64,000 nt of DNA from PVC group bacterium (GCA_945870225.1 CAMBRF010000001.1:62001-126000), one strand, 5' to 3'. Shown: positions 52,875 through 61,729, counted from the first letter of the stretch. Notes: generated by a model from the sequence alone, not told the origin. Numbers and translations are program-made.

Positions 52875-54680
52875 ATGCATCCATATCGTACACATACTTG
52901 TGGCCAGCTTCGTGCTGATCATGTTGCTCAGACCGTTCGGATTTCCGGATGGGTTTTCCGGAAACGGGACCATGGACAACTGCTGTTTATTGACCTGCGG
53001 GATCATTATGGCATCACCCAGGTTGTGATCACTCCGGATCTGTCCTTCTTTGAGGAATGCCAGAAGGTACGCCTTGAAAGCGTTCTCATCGTGACCGGCC
53101 AGGTGGTGGCGCGGAGTGAGGATACCGTCAATCCGGCCATGCCGACGGGTAGGGTGGAACTGATAGCCGAGTCAGTCACCGTGGAGAGTCTTGCGGAGCC
53201 ACTGCCTTTTCAGGTCAATATTGAGGATGATGGGCCGGAGGAACTGCGGTTGCGCTATCGGTTTCTCGATTTGCGGCGGGATCATCTCCACAAGAACATT
53301 ATGCTCCGCGCTCAGATCATTGCCAGCCTGCGCCGCCGCATGATTGGGCACGGGTTTACCGAATTCCAGACGCCGATCCTGACCAGCAGTTCGCCGGAAG
53401 GCGCCCGAGATTATTTGGTCCCGAGCCGTGTGCATCCCGGGCGGTTTTATGCCCTGCCTCAGGCACCACAGCAGTTCAAGCAGCTCCTGATGGTGGCGGG
53501 GTTTGACCGGTATTTCCAGATTGCTCCCTGTTTTCGCGACGAGGATGCCCGCGCTGACCGGTCACCGGGTGAGTTCTACCAACTCGACATGGAGATGTCG
53601 TATGTGACGCAGGATGACGTCTTCCTCGTGGTCGAAGACGTGATACACGGTGTGTTTTCCGAGTTCTCGGATTGGACGATGGATGGGGCGCCTTTCGTGC
53701 GTATTCCGTATGCCACGGCGCTGGTCAAGTATGGGACCGACAAGCCTGACTTGCGGATACCGATCGAGATGCAGGATGTGTCCGATGTTTTCCGGCAATC
53801 GAAGTTCAATGCCTTTCGCGGGGCGGTTGAAAAAGGCGGGGTGGTTCGTGCCATTCCGGTTAAGGGCATTGCCGACAAGCCGCGCAGCTTTTTCGACAAA
53901 CTGGGCGAATATGCCCAGTCGCTCGGCTCGAAGGGATTAGCCTACCTGGTGTGGGAGGGTGGCGTGGTCAAGGGGCCGATCGTCAAATTCCTTTCAGAAC
54001 AAGAGCTCAAGGACTTGGCAGGGCGGGGGAATATGGTGGATGGCGATGTCATGTTCTTTGTCTGTGATATGGTCGGGGCCGTTAACCGCATTTGCGGGGA
54101 TCTGCGGGCCAAGCTGGGCCGCGACCTCGACCTGATCAAGCCGAATGTGTTCCGTTTCTGCTGGATTGTAGACTTCCCGATGTTTGAATTCGACGAGGAG
54201 ACGCACAGTGTGACCTTCTCTCACAATCCGTTTTCCATGCCGCAAGGCGGGATGAAGGCGCTGTGCGAAAAGGATCCCTTGGAAATCCTGGCTTATCAGT
54301 ATGACATTGTCTGCAATGGCGTTGAACTATCCAGTGGTGCCATCCGGAACCACAGTCCGGAGGCCATGTACAAGGCTTTTTCCATTGCCGGTTATCCGCC
54401 CGAGGAGGTGGATCGTCGGTTTGGCGGCATGATCAATGCCTTCAAGCTGGGCGCCCCGCCGCACGGAGGTATCGCGCCCGGGGTTGATCGCATGGTCATG
54501 CTGCTGGCCGGCGAGACGAACATCCGGGAGGTCATAGCCTTCCCGATGAACCAGAAGGCGCAGGACCTGATGATGAACGCGCCGAACACGGTCAGCGAAA
54601 AGCAACTGAGGGAGTTGCATATCAAGCTGAATCTGCCGTTGGAAAAAAAACCAGAAGTCAGCAGTCAGGCGTCAGTATGA
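52875..54680 (+). CDS. aspS: Aspartyl-tRNA synthetase
   Basis: This is a 601-residue class II synthetase of the long bacterial type. The N-terminal OB fold (about 10-105: [23 protein letters not shown]) binds the anticodon. The catalytic core carries motif 1 ([17 protein letters not shown]), motif 2 ([22 protein letters not shown]) and motif 3 ([19 protein letters not shown]), with the bacterial GAD insertion domain around 300-420. The ATG has AAGGAA 7 nt upstream. The last ten residues ([10 protein letters not shown]) are encoded by a heptamer array and extend beyond the normal C-terminus near NLPLEKK. Confidence 0.95.
   Translation: MHPYRTHTCGQLRADHVAQTVRISGWVFRKRDHGQLLFIDLRDHYGITQVVITPDLSFFEECQKVRLESVLIVTGQVVARSEDTVNPAMPTGRVELIAESVTVESLAEPLPFQVNIEDDGPEELRLRYRFLDLRRDHLHKNIMLRAQIIASLRRRMIGHGFTEFQTPILTSSSPEGARDYLVPSRVHPGRFYALPQAPQQFKQLLMVAGFDRYFQIAPCFRDEDARADRSPGEFYQLDMEMSYVTQDDVFLVVEDVIHGVFSEFSDWTMDGAPFVRIPYATALVKYGTDKPDLRIPIEMQDVSDVFRQSKFNAFRGAVEKGGVVRAIPVKGIADKPRSFFDKLGEYAQSLGSKGLAYLVWEGGVVKGPIVKFLSEQELKDLAGRGNMVDGDVMFFVCDMVGAVNRICGDLRAKLGRDLDLIKPNVFRFCWIVDFPMFEFDEETHSVTFSHNPFSMPQGGMKALCEKDPLEILAYQYDIVCNGVELSSGAIRNHSPEAMYKAFSIAGYPPEEVDRRFGGMINAFKLGAPPHGGIAPGVDRMVMLLAGETNIREVIAFPMNQKAQDLMMNAPNTVSEKQLRELHIKLNLPLEKKPEVSSQASV
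54653..54675 (-). repeat. Heptamer array forming the 3' end of aspS
   Basis: AGAAGTC, AGCAGTC and AGGCGTC lie in register, the reverse-strand form of the GACTTCT-type units. They encode the final residues of aspS before the TGA at 54678. Confidence 0.65.
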
Positions 54681-54891
54681 CGGATTCATTTTGCAAGGGA
54701 TCGCAAGCTTTAGTGCGCGAGGATGGGTTGGGGTGGGTAGATTTCCATCCTAAGACAGTTGGGAGGCTGGAGCCCCTATCGTTCGCTGCAGCCCTGCGAT
54801 GGAATAATTCCATGTTGAAGCTTAGTCCTCTTTGTGGACGTTGGTTCCCCCGAGGTGTGTTCAAGTTTAAGACATGGGAGGAGGAGTCTGC

Positions 54892-55404
54892 ATGGACGAA
54901 AGCGCAGATCGGGAATGCGAGCTTGCGCCTGAAGTAGGTGTGCCCGACTTGGTGGCATTATGCCGACTTCTTAACAAGTCTGGTGTGAATTATCTAGTTT
55001 ACGGAGGACTCGCGTGTCTATTGCATGGACATGAGCGAATGACTCGCGATGCGGATCTTTTTGTGGGACCGGACCGTGACAATATTGCACGAACTCTTGC
55101 TGCCCTTGGTAGATGGGGGCATGGTTATGCCACGGAATTGACGGTTGAAGATGTGATTGAAAATGTTGTTGTTAGAATTTCAGACACGTTCGTCCTCGAT
55201 ATTGCCGCAGAGGTTTGGAAATTAGATTGGCATGGGGCTTGGATCCGACGTCGAATTGCGACAGTGGAGGGTGTCGAAATACCTTTTCTTGCTCGGGCAG
55301 ATTTGATTAAGAGCAAGGAAACATACCGAGAGAAAGATCGCTGGGATGCGGAGGTGTTGCAGGCCATGAAGGGGCCGGATCCCGGGCGAGCAGCAACCGC
55401 TTAG
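54892..55404 (+). CDS. Nucleotidyltransferase-like protein (DUF6036/AbiEii-type fold)
   Basis: This is a 170-residue protein with a very strong ribosome site (AGGAGG, 7 nt before ATG 54892). Residues about 25-60 carry the pattern of minimal nucleotidyltransferases: YLVYGGLACLLHGHERMTRDADLFVG, where GG and DxD would bind nucleotide and metal. FLARADLIKSKETYREKDRWD near the end matches the DLIxxKxxaxReKDxxD feature of the same superfamily. Relatives include toxin components (AbiEii, MNT) and stand-alone transferases. No antitoxin-like partner gene is next to it. It may be an orphan toxin or an unrelated tRNA/nucleotide enzyme. Confidence 0.7.
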   Translation: MDESADRECELAPEVGVPDLVALCRLLNKSGVNYLVYGGLACLLHGHERMTRDADLFVGPDRDNIARTLAALGRWGHGYATELTVEDVIENVVVRISDTFVLDIAAEVWKLDWHGAWIRRRIATVEGVEIPFLARADLIKSKETYREKDRWDAEVLQAMKGPDPGRAATA

Positions 55405-55477
55405 GGTGGATTTGTGGGGCATGGTGCTCTGCGTAAAAGATTTTTTATGAGGCTCTTTCAAGATCGCTTGAACAGAC

Positions 55478-55557
55478 GGTCGCCAGGAATGGCAACCCTC
55501 CCAAGACTGGATAGCACTTTTGGATACAGAATGGGAGGGCGGCAATTCCTTGCCGCC
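55478..55557. repeat. Multi-hairpin element with different hairpin bases
   Basis: GGTCGCCA-ggaa-TGGCAACC (55478-55497, one G-T pair) is followed by CTCCCA (55498-55503), a 28-nt spacer, TGGGAG (55532-55537) and the perfect hairpin GGCGGCAA-ttcc-TTGCCGCC (55538-55557). This is the same order as between copies in the 25719-25933 array, but both hairpins have other bases, so pairing rather than sequence is conserved. Confidence 0.75.
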
Positions 55558-55571
55558 GGGAGTTCTGCAAG

Positions 55572-55606
55572 ATTCTGACTTCTGGATTCTGAATTCTGGA
55601 TTCTTC
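55572..55606 (+). repeat. Heptamer array before ispF
   Basis: ATTCTGA, CTTCTGG, ATTCTGA, ATTCTGG and ATTCTTC lie in register and end 5 nt before the ispF ATG at 55612. The array occupies the place of a ribosome binding site. Confidence 0.75.
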
Positions 55607-55611
55607 TTCTT

Positions 55612-56088
55612 ATGATTCGCACAGGCATAGGTTTCGATATTCATCGTTTCGCGGCTGGGCGACGACTGGTCCTCGGGGGCGTTGAGATTCCTTGCGACGA
55701 GGGGCTTGAGGGTCATTCGGATGCCGATGTGATCTGTCACGCCCTGGCGGATGCGTTGCTGGGGTCTATTGCGGATGGAGATATTGGTCAGCATTTCCCG
55801 AACACGGACCCGAAATGGAAGAATGCCGACAGTGTGGAATTGCTGCGGCATGTCGTCCTGAGACTCAAAGCCAGGGGCTTTCACGTGGTGAATGTGGATG
55901 CGGTGGTCACGGCACAAAAGCCGAAAGTCATGCCGTACGCCCTCCGGATGAGGGAGCGTCTGGCGCCGGTTCTGGAGGTCGGACTGGATGACGTTTCCAT
56001 CAAGGCCACCACCATGGAAGGACTCGGTGCGATCGGCCGGTCTGAGGGCATTGCCGTCATGGCTGTGGCCACGGTGGAGAAGCGTTGA
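55612..56088 (+). CDS. ispF: 2-C-methyl-D-erythritol 2,4-cyclodiphosphate synthase
   Basis: This is a 158-residue protein, the standard length. It catalyses cyclisation in the non-mevalonate (MEP) isoprenoid pathway. Metal ligands are seen in GFDIHRF (Asp, His) and in LEGHSDADV; the CDP-binding region ATTMEGLGAIGRSEGI closes the protein. The start codon is preceded by a heptamer array rather than a recognisable Shine-Dalgarno site. ispF next to cysS is a frequent order in bacteria; ispD is not in the window. Confidence 0.95.
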   Translation: MIRTGIGFDIHRFAAGRRLVLGGVEIPCDEGLEGHSDADVICHALADALLGSIADGDIGQHFPNTDPKWKNADSVELLRHVVLRLKARGFHVVNVDAVVTAQKPKVMPYALRMRERLAPVLEVGLDDVSIKATTMEGLGAIGRSEGIAVMAVATVEKR

Positions 56089-56246
56089 GCTTTTGATCCG
56101 CCTGGGTTTTGGCGACGAACGATTCGGAAGTACTGCTGCAACCGGGGCTGGCCTCGGTTGCGACACAGGAAGAGGTGCGGGATTCCGTTCCTCTTTGGAC
56201 GGACCAGTTCAGTAATCCTTTTCAGGCCCTCCGATAGAAGTTTTTC

Positions 56247-56295
56247 ATTCTGAACTCTGGATTCCCTCTGCTGAATTCTGTACTCTGTCCCCTGT
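56247..56295 (+). repeat. Heptamer array before cysS
   Basis: Seven units of 7 nt run in register: ATTCTGA, ACTCTGG, ATTCCCT, CTGCTGA, ATTCTGT, ACTCTGT and CCCCTGT, ending one base before the cysS ATG at 56297. No other ribosome site is visible. Confidence 0.7.
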
Positions 56296-56296
56296 T

Positions 56297-57688
56297 ATGA
56301 AAGTCTTTAATACACTCACTCATCATATCGAAGAACTGATCCCGCTGGAGGGTCGCCGTATTCGGCTCTATACCTGCGGCCCCACGGTCTACAACTACGC
56401 CCACATCGGGAATTTCAGAGCGTACGTTTTTGAGGATCTCCTTCGGCGCGCGTTGAAGCACTTCGGTTTTGAGGTCACACAGGTCATGAATCTGACTGAT
56501 GTGGACGATAAGACCATTGCGGGCGCTATCAAGGCTGGTCAGTCGCTCGATCTCTACACGCGACCTTACAAGGATGCTTTTTTCGCAGATTTGAAAACGC
56601 TCAATATCGAGCCGGTCGAATATTATCCAGCGGCTACGGATCATATTCCGGAAATGATTGAACTCATCAGGATGCTATTGGCCAAAGGAAACGCCTACCG
56701 GTCGGATGACGGATCGGTGTATTTCAGCGTGTCCAGTTTTCCGGCGTACGGCAAACTCGCTCATCTGGACATGGCCGGGTTGCGGCCGGGTGCCCGCGTG
56801 ACGCATGATGAGTACGAAAAAGAGAATGTGGCCGATTTTGCCCTGTGGAAGGCGTGGGACGAGAAGGATGGTGATGTGGCCTGGGAGTCGCCATGGGGTC
56901 GCGGTCGGCCGGGCTGGCATATTGAGTGTTCCGCCATGAGCACCAAGTATCTGGGCCAGAGCTTTGATCTCCACACCGGCGGCGTGGACAATATTTTCCC
57001 GCATCACGAGGATGAGATTGCACAGAGTGAGGCCGCCAGTGGGAAGCCGTTTGTGCGGTACTGGATGCACTGTGCGCATCTGGTGGTTGACGGGCGTAAG
57101 ATGTCGAAGTCATTGGGTAATTTTCACACGTTGCGCGATATTCTGGAGAAGGGTTATTCGGGGCGTGAAATGCGGTTTGTGCTGATTGCCGGACACTATC
57201 GCCAGTCGCTCAATTTTTCCTTCGAAGCCCTGGGTGCCGCTCGGAATGCGCTCCAGAGGCTGGATGAGTTTCAGGAGCGGTTGGGTGCTCTGGCCGGGGG
57301 CAGCATCCCTGGGGACCTGCCCGACTGGGCGGAAACCGCCCGCCAGAAATTCGACGCCGCCCTCGTGGAAGATCTTAATATTGCCGAATCCTTGGGTGCT
57401 CTATTTGACATGGTTCATGCCGGGAATAAGGCCATGGATGCCGGGGCGCTCGGGAAGGTTCAGGCGGGTGCGGTTCGGGGGCTCATGGCCAGGTTTAACA
57501 GTGTGCTGGGATTTTTGGAGAAACCGCAGGAGAGCGCGCCTGATGCAGCCATAAGCCTTTTGGAGCAGCGGCAGGCCGCACGATTGTCCAAGAATTGGCC
57601 TGAGGCGGATCGTGTGCGGCAGGAACTTGCGGGCATGGGCTGGGTGATTCAAGATACCCCGCAAGGCCCGAAATTGAAGAAGAAGTAG
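56297..57688 (+). CDS. cysS: Cysteinyl-tRNA synthetase
   Basis: This is a 463-residue class I synthetase, matching the usual ~460. Cys27 (TCGPTVYNYAHIGN) starts the zinc site and lies beside the HIGH-type HIGN signature. WHIECSAMS and GGVDNIFPHHEDEIAQSEA give the other zinc ligands. KMSKS is intact (DGRKMSKSLGNF). A C-terminal DALR-like anticodon region (about 330-460) follows. The gene begins directly after a heptamer array. Confidence 0.96.
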   Translation: MKVFNTLTHHIEELIPLEGRRIRLYTCGPTVYNYAHIGNFRAYVFEDLLRRALKHFGFEVTQVMNLTDVDDKTIAGAIKAGQSLDLYTRPYKDAFFADLKTLNIEPVEYYPAATDHIPEMIELIRMLLAKGNAYRSDDGSVYFSVSSFPAYGKLAHLDMAGLRPGARVTHDEYEKENVADFALWKAWDEKDGDVAWESPWGRGRPGWHIECSAMSTKYLGQSFDLHTGGVDNIFPHHEDEIAQSEAASGKPFVRYWMHCAHLVVDGRKMSKSLGNFHTLRDILEKGYSGREMRFVLIAGHYRQSLNFSFEALGAARNALQRLDEFQERLGALAGGSIPGDLPDWAETARQKFDAALVEDLNIAESLGALFDMVHAGNKAMDAGALGKVQAGAVRGLMARFNSVLGFLEKPQESAPDAAISLLEQRQAARLSKNWPEADRVRQELAGMGWVIQDTPQGPKLKKK

Positions 57689-57759
57689 GCACAGGGAAGG
57701 TAGAATTCAGAATGAAGATCAGAAATATAGCGACCAAAGAGCGCTTTGTTTCTTTCATG

Positions 57760-57799
57760 ATTCTGGATTCTGGATTCTGGATTCTGAATTCTGGATTCC
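57760..57799 (+). repeat. Heptamer array before tmk
   Basis: ATTCTGG x3, ATTCTGA and ATTCTGG run in exact register, with a partial sixth unit (ATTCC). It ends 22 nt before the tmk ATG; GAAGAGG lies between. This is the purest array in the window. Confidence 0.85.
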
Positions 57800-57821
57800 T
57801 TTTCTTGAAGAGGGCGCGACC

Positions 57822-58469
57822 ATGACATCACTTGGGAAATTCATTACATTCGAAGGTCCGGAAGGGGGCGGAAAATCCACTCAAGTTCGGCGGCTGGCTG
57901 ATCGGCTTAAAGCCAGCGGGCACACGGTTCTTACCACGCGTGAGCCCGGCGGCACTCCGACGGGTGAAGTGATTCGAGGAATCCTGCAACACGATCATGC
58001 GGGTGAAGCTCTCTGCCCCGAATCCGAACTCCTTCTATTTGAAGCCAGTCGCGCCCAACTCGTGCGTCATGTCATCCTGCCGGCCCTGAAAAATAGCATG
58101 TGGGTGCTCTGTGACCGGTTTATTGACTCCACCGCCGCCTATCAGGGGTATGGTCGGGGGTTCGACCTGAAATCGATTCTCGAGATCAATGCCTTTACCG
58201 TGGGCGATTGCATGCCCGACCTGACTCTGTTGCTCGACGTTGAGCCCCAGACGGGAATGAAGCGGTTGACGCTCAGGAATCAGGAGCACCGGACAACCCG
58301 TGATCGGTTTGAGCGGGAGCAGGTTGAATTTCATGAACGCGTGCGCGCGGGTTATCTGCAGCTTGCACGCCGGTGGCCGGAGCGTATACAGGTGATTGAC
58401 AGCATGCGCGAAGAAGCGGCCGTCGAAGAGGATATCTGGATGGCGGTGTCGAAACTGATGAGTCGTTGA
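57822..58469 (+). CDS. tmk: Thymidylate kinase
   Basis: This is a 215-residue P-loop kinase converting dTMP to dTDP. Motifs: GPEGGGKST (12-20), REPGGTPTGE (the DR-motif neighbour region), DRFIDSTAAYQGYGRG, and a LID region near RTTRDRFE. It is first in the operon tmk-holB-ricT-aroQ; GAAGAGG precedes the start. Confidence 0.95.
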   Translation: MTSLGKFITFEGPEGGGKSTQVRRLADRLKASGHTVLTTREPGGTPTGEVIRGILQHDHAGEALCPESELLLFEASRAQLVRHVILPALKNSMWVLCDRFIDSTAAYQGYGRGFDLKSILEINAFTVGDCMPDLTLLLDVEPQTGMKRLTLRNQEHRTTRDRFEREQVEFHERVRAGYLQLARRWPERIQVIDSMREEAAVEEDIWMAVSKLMSR

Positions 58470-58491
58470 TGAGAGCAGGTTATTTTCTGAC

Positions 58492-59457
58492 ATGGTTGCA
58501 CAAGAGTCCAGATTGACGCGGGCGCTCACCGCTTTTGATGAAGCTCTTCAAGCCGGACGTGTGGCTCAGGCTTATCTTGTGGTTGGCAATATCCGGGACG
58601 AGGGATTGCCGTTCGCAGAAGGAGTGTTGAGCCGTTTGCTCTGTGAAGGGATGATCAAACCCTGTGGCGACTGCCCTCCCTGCCGCAAGGTCCGGAATCG
58701 AACCCATTCGGATGTGGCTTGGATTGAGCCCGAGAAAAAGTCGCGCACCGTGGGGATCGAACGCATTCGTGATTTGCAGAGGCTGGTTTATCAAACGACA
58801 TTAGGCGGAACGTGGAAGGCGGTGGTGCTGGTCGGCGCCGATCGAGTAGGGGAGGAGGCGTCCAACGCGTTTCTTAAAACGCTTGAGGAACCGCCGCCGC
58901 GCAGTTTATTTCTTTTGCTGACGGATAATCCCCAGGCCATGATGCCCACCATTTTGTCACGTTGCCAGCGAATGGTCCTGTCGACGGAACAGGAGAGCCT
59001 CCCGGAACCCTGGCAGACACAGTTGCTCGATATCCTGTCCTTGCCGGTTGAAAGTGGTTTGGTGGGGCGCCTGTCGCGCGGGATTCTGATAGGGCAGTTG
59101 CTGGATCAGATGAAAAAGAGCGTCAAGGAACAGGAAGACGACCGTGCCGAAGGGGAAGACATCGAGGAGGATACCCTCAATGCCCGGATTGAGTCGCGCT
59201 ACCGGGGGCTGCGCAGCATGGCGGTGCGTGCCATTCTTTTCTGGTACCGGGACATATTGCTTTTTCTGTGTGGGACAGAGGCTTCCCGGCTGCGATATCC
59301 CGGACAGGCGGAAGCGATAGCGGCTCTGGCCCGGGGGGTTGAGTATCGTTATGCGCTCAGGAATATTCAGATAATCGAGGGAATGCAGCGACAGTTTGAT
59401 CGCAACCTGACTCAGGATACCGTGATTCAGGTGACCATGAATACCTTGGCCTGTTAG
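58492..59457 (+). CDS. holB: DNA polymerase III delta-prime subunit
   Basis: This is a 321-residue clamp-loader subunit. The N-terminal AAA+ domain has AYLVVGNIRDEG in place of a canonical P loop, which fits a non-catalytic delta-prime. A zinc motif CGDCPPCRKV (about 62-71) and the sensor-like AFLKTLEEPP and ILSRCQRMV are typical; the SRC arginine would act as the finger for a neighbouring subunit. It lies 22 nt after tmk. A helical collar domain fills the C-terminus. Confidence 0.88.
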   Translation: MVAQESRLTRALTAFDEALQAGRVAQAYLVVGNIRDEGLPFAEGVLSRLLCEGMIKPCGDCPPCRKVRNRTHSDVAWIEPEKKSRTVGIERIRDLQRLVYQTTLGGTWKAVVLVGADRVGEEASNAFLKTLEEPPPRSLFLLLTDNPQAMMPTILSRCQRMVLSTEQESLPEPWQTQLLDILSLPVESGLVGRLSRGILIGQLLDQMKKSVKEQEDDRAEGEDIEEDTLNARIESRYRGLRSMAVRAILFWYRDILLFLCGTEASRLRYPGQAEAIAALARGVEYRYALRNIQIIEGMQRQFDRNLTQDTVIQVTMNTLAC

Positions 59458-59465
59458 GGTTTCTA

Positions 59466-60215
59466 ATGTACAGAATGGCGGAAATACTTCTTGAGGATGA
59501 GGCGGTCTTGCATGCCGTCAGCGACGCCGATCTGGCCATTCATCAAGGCGATCTGTGTGTTGTGGAGAGCGCAAGAGTGCCGGAATTCGGGCGGGTTATT
59601 CGGATTGCTGAACTACAAGGGGAACGGCCTTTGTCCTCCGTGGCGGCAACCCTTCTCCGGCGCGCCACCCTGCAGGATCAGTCCAAGGCAGAGGAGAACG
59701 CTGTGATGGGGCGAATGTCGGCCAAGACGGTTCACCATCGCATTGAGGAGCAGAAATTGCCGGTGCATGTGGTTCAGGTTCGTTACAGTTTCAACAGAGC
59801 GGTTTTGCATGTTACCTATACGGCGGAGGACCGAGTCGATTGCACCGAGCTGATCCGGGTTTTGTGTTCTGAACTGCATACGCGCATCGAAATGAGGCAG
59901 ATCGGTGTGAGAGATGCCGCCCGATTGGTGGGGGGGATGGGGGCTTGTGGGCGTCAGTTGTGCTGTCGATCCTGGATGAAGCATTTTGATGCCGTCAGCG
60001 TGAAGATGGCTAAAGTGCAGAGATTGGCTTTGAATCCCGGAACGATTGGTGGAGTATGCAGTCGTCTCAAATGTTGTCTGAGACATGAGTTCGATTGCTA
60101 TCGGCATAGGGGAGAGACGCTGCATGGGGGCGGCAACCGCGTCAATTGTCCGGAAGGTGGGGAGAAGATCATCGATAAAGATGAATTGTTGGCGGAAGAG
60201 GAGGAAAAATCATGA
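59466..60215 (+). CDS. ricT: RicT-like PSP1 domain protein (YaaT)
   Basis: This is a 249-residue protein. The PSP1 domain includes EFGRVIRI, then VRYSFNRAVLHVTYTAEDRVD and MRQIGVRDAARLVGGMGACGRQLCC. Cysteines are paired as in YaaT: ACGRQLCC and CSRLKCC, likely iron-sulfur or regulatory thiols. In Bacillus the protein belongs to the Y-complex, which controls RNase Y cleavage and biofilm genes. The tmk-holB-yaaT order is conserved. The stop overlaps aroQ as ATGA. The C-terminal tail is acidic. Confidence 0.85.
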   Translation: MYRMAEILLEDEAVLHAVSDADLAIHQGDLCVVESARVPEFGRVIRIAELQGERPLSSVAATLLRRATLQDQSKAEENAVMGRMSAKTVHHRIEEQKLPVHVVQVRYSFNRAVLHVTYTAEDRVDCTELIRVLCSELHTRIEMRQIGVRDAARLVGGMGACGRQLCCRSWMKHFDAVSVKMAKVQRLALNPGTIGGVCSRLKCCLRHEFDCYRHRGETLHGGGNRVNCPEGGEKIIDKDELLAEEEEKS

Positions 60216-60655
60216 AAATACTGGTTCTCAACGGGCCGAATTTAAACTTGCTCGGCAAGCGTGAGCCGGGAATCTATGGTTCACAAACCCTGGGAGACAT
60301 GATGAAAGGCCTTCAGGACCATGGGCGTACGAAGGGGGTTGTTGTGGACTGGCATCAGACCAACGAGGAGGGATGCTTGGTCTCCCGAATCGGTGAAAGC
60401 CAAGGGGTCTATGATGGTCTGATTCTCAACCCGGCGGCCTATACGCATACGAGTTTGGCGATACGGGATGCGCTTCAGGCGGTAACGGTCCCGTGTGTGG
60501 AAGTCCATTTATCCAACATTCAGGCGCGTGAGGGATTCCGCCATACGAGCCTTACGGCTGCCGCCTGTCTCGGGCAGATTGCGGGCTTTGGGGCGCGAAG
60601 CTACCTGTTGGCCCTGGATGCATTACTGGGACATTTGAAGTTGTCGGTGAAATAG
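60212..60655 (+). CDS. aroQ: Type II 3-dehydroquinate dehydratase
   Basis: This is a 147-residue shikimate-pathway enzyme forming 3-dehydroshikimate. NGPNLNLLGKREPGIYG contains the catalytic Tyr22; NPAAYTHTS and EVHLSNIQAREGFRHTS carry the other active-site residues, including the catalytic His. It assembles as a dodecamer in known cases. The start overlaps ricT by ATGA. Confidence 0.95.
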   Translation: MKILVLNGPNLNLLGKREPGIYGSQTLGDMMKGLQDHGRTKGVVVDWHQTNEEGCLVSRIGESQGVYDGLILNPAAYTHTSLAIRDALQAVTVPCVEVHLSNIQAREGFRHTSLTAAACLGQIAGFGARSYLLALDALLGHLKLSVK

Positions 60656-60661
60656 GGGGAT

Positions 60662-60715
60662 TTGGGAGGGACGGCGTGTCGCCGTCCGCGGCGCGCAACA
60701 TGCGCGCCCTCCCAA
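60662..60715. repeat. Closed three-way-junction element (single copy)
   Basis: TTGGGAG (60662-60668) pairs with CTCCCAA (60709-60715). Between lie GGACGGCG-tgt-CGCCGTCC (60669-60687), GC, and GGCGCGCA-aca-TGCGCGCC (60690-60708). All three stems are perfect. It is an inverted single copy of the array at 25719-25933, lying between aroQ and the PfkB gene. Confidence 0.85.
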
Positions 60716-60756
60716 GGTGTGCAGGCGATGGCCTGATTTAGCTATCCGGAGTAATT

Positions 60757-61680
60757 ATGAAATCAGTTCAACTTGTGGTGGTGGGTTCAGTCGGTCTGGA
60801 TACCATTGAGACGCCTTTGGCGCGATGCGAAGAGATTTTGGGCGGATCGGTCAGCTATGCCTGCGCGGCGGCATCTTTTTTTGTGCCGACCGGCATGGTG
60901 GGGGTGGTGGGGTCCGATTTTCCCCCGCAACACATGGCCCTGTACCAGAAGTTCGGCGTTGATCTCAAGGGCCTGAAACAGGTGGAAGGGAAGACCTTTC
61001 GATGGTCAGGTGTGTATGAAGCCGATATGAACAACCGCCGTACACTGGCGACAGAACTTAATGTCTTCGGATCGTTCATGCCTGAGTTACCGGATGACTA
61101 TCGGGATGCACCCTTCTTATTTCTCGCCAATATTTCACCCGAGCTTCAGCTGCATGTCCTCCAGCAGGTTAAGGCGGCCCGCTTTGTGGCGGCGGACACC
61201 ATGGACCTGTGGATTAACATTGCGCGCGCTCCATTGATGGAGGTGATTGCCGCTGTTGATCTGCTGACATTGAATGAGTCGGAGGCCAGACTGCTGGCCG
61301 GTGAGCATAACCTGGTGAAAGCGGCGAAAAAAATCATGGGGTGGGGGCCAGAGTATTTGATTGTGAAGAAAGGCGAACATGGGGCCATGCTGTTCTCCGC
61401 CGATGGCGTGTTTGTGGTGCCCGCCCACCCCTTGGAGGCTGTGAATGATCCCACGGGGGCCGGCGATACCTTTGCGGGTGGGTTCATGGGGGCGCTGGCC
61501 GCTGAAGGTAAGATTGAGCCGGCTGCCATTCGGAAAGCCATGGCGTACGGTAGTGTTGTGGCCTCCTTCGGGGTGGAAGCTTTTAGTCTGGAACGACTCG
61601 AGCACCTGACACGGGGCGAGATCGAGCATCGTTTTCTTGCATTCAAAAAAATGATCAGCCTGAACCCATCTGATCTTTAG
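60757..61680 (+). CDS. PfkB-family carbohydrate kinase
   Basis: This is a 307-residue ribokinase-type kinase. Features are VVVGSVGLDTIETP near the start, GGSVSYACAAA (substrate loop), LTLNESEARLLAG, EYLIVKKGEHGAMLF and the anion-hole/catalytic motif DPTGAGDTFAGGFMG, whose Asp is the base. The substrate could be a sugar or nucleoside. A divergence from ribokinase at the lid region makes assignment uncertain. It stands alone after the three-way-junction element. Confidence 0.85.
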   Translation: MKSVQLVVVGSVGLDTIETPLARCEEILGGSVSYACAAASFFVPTGMVGVVGSDFPPQHMALYQKFGVDLKGLKQVEGKTFRWSGVYEADMNNRRTLATELNVFGSFMPELPDDYRDAPFLFLANISPELQLHVLQQVKAARFVAADTMDLWINIARAPLMEVIAAVDLLTLNESEARLLAGEHNLVKAAKKIMGWGPEYLIVKKGEHGAMLFSADGVFVVPAHPLEAVNDPTGAGDTFAGGFMGALAAEGKIEPAAIRKAMAYGSVVASFGVEAFSLERLEHLTRGEIEHRFLAFKKMISLNPSDL

Positions 61681-61729
61681 GGTGGCGATTAGGCTCGCGT
61701 TTTCGGGAGGAAAATAGTATCCCCAGAGC

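Noticed and set aside
54677-54937. 86-codon frame starting in ATGA overlap with the aspS stop
   Set aside because: Its start falls in a repeat-derived tail, it overlaps the nucleotidyltransferase gene with its strong ribosome site, and its product shows no domain or signal.
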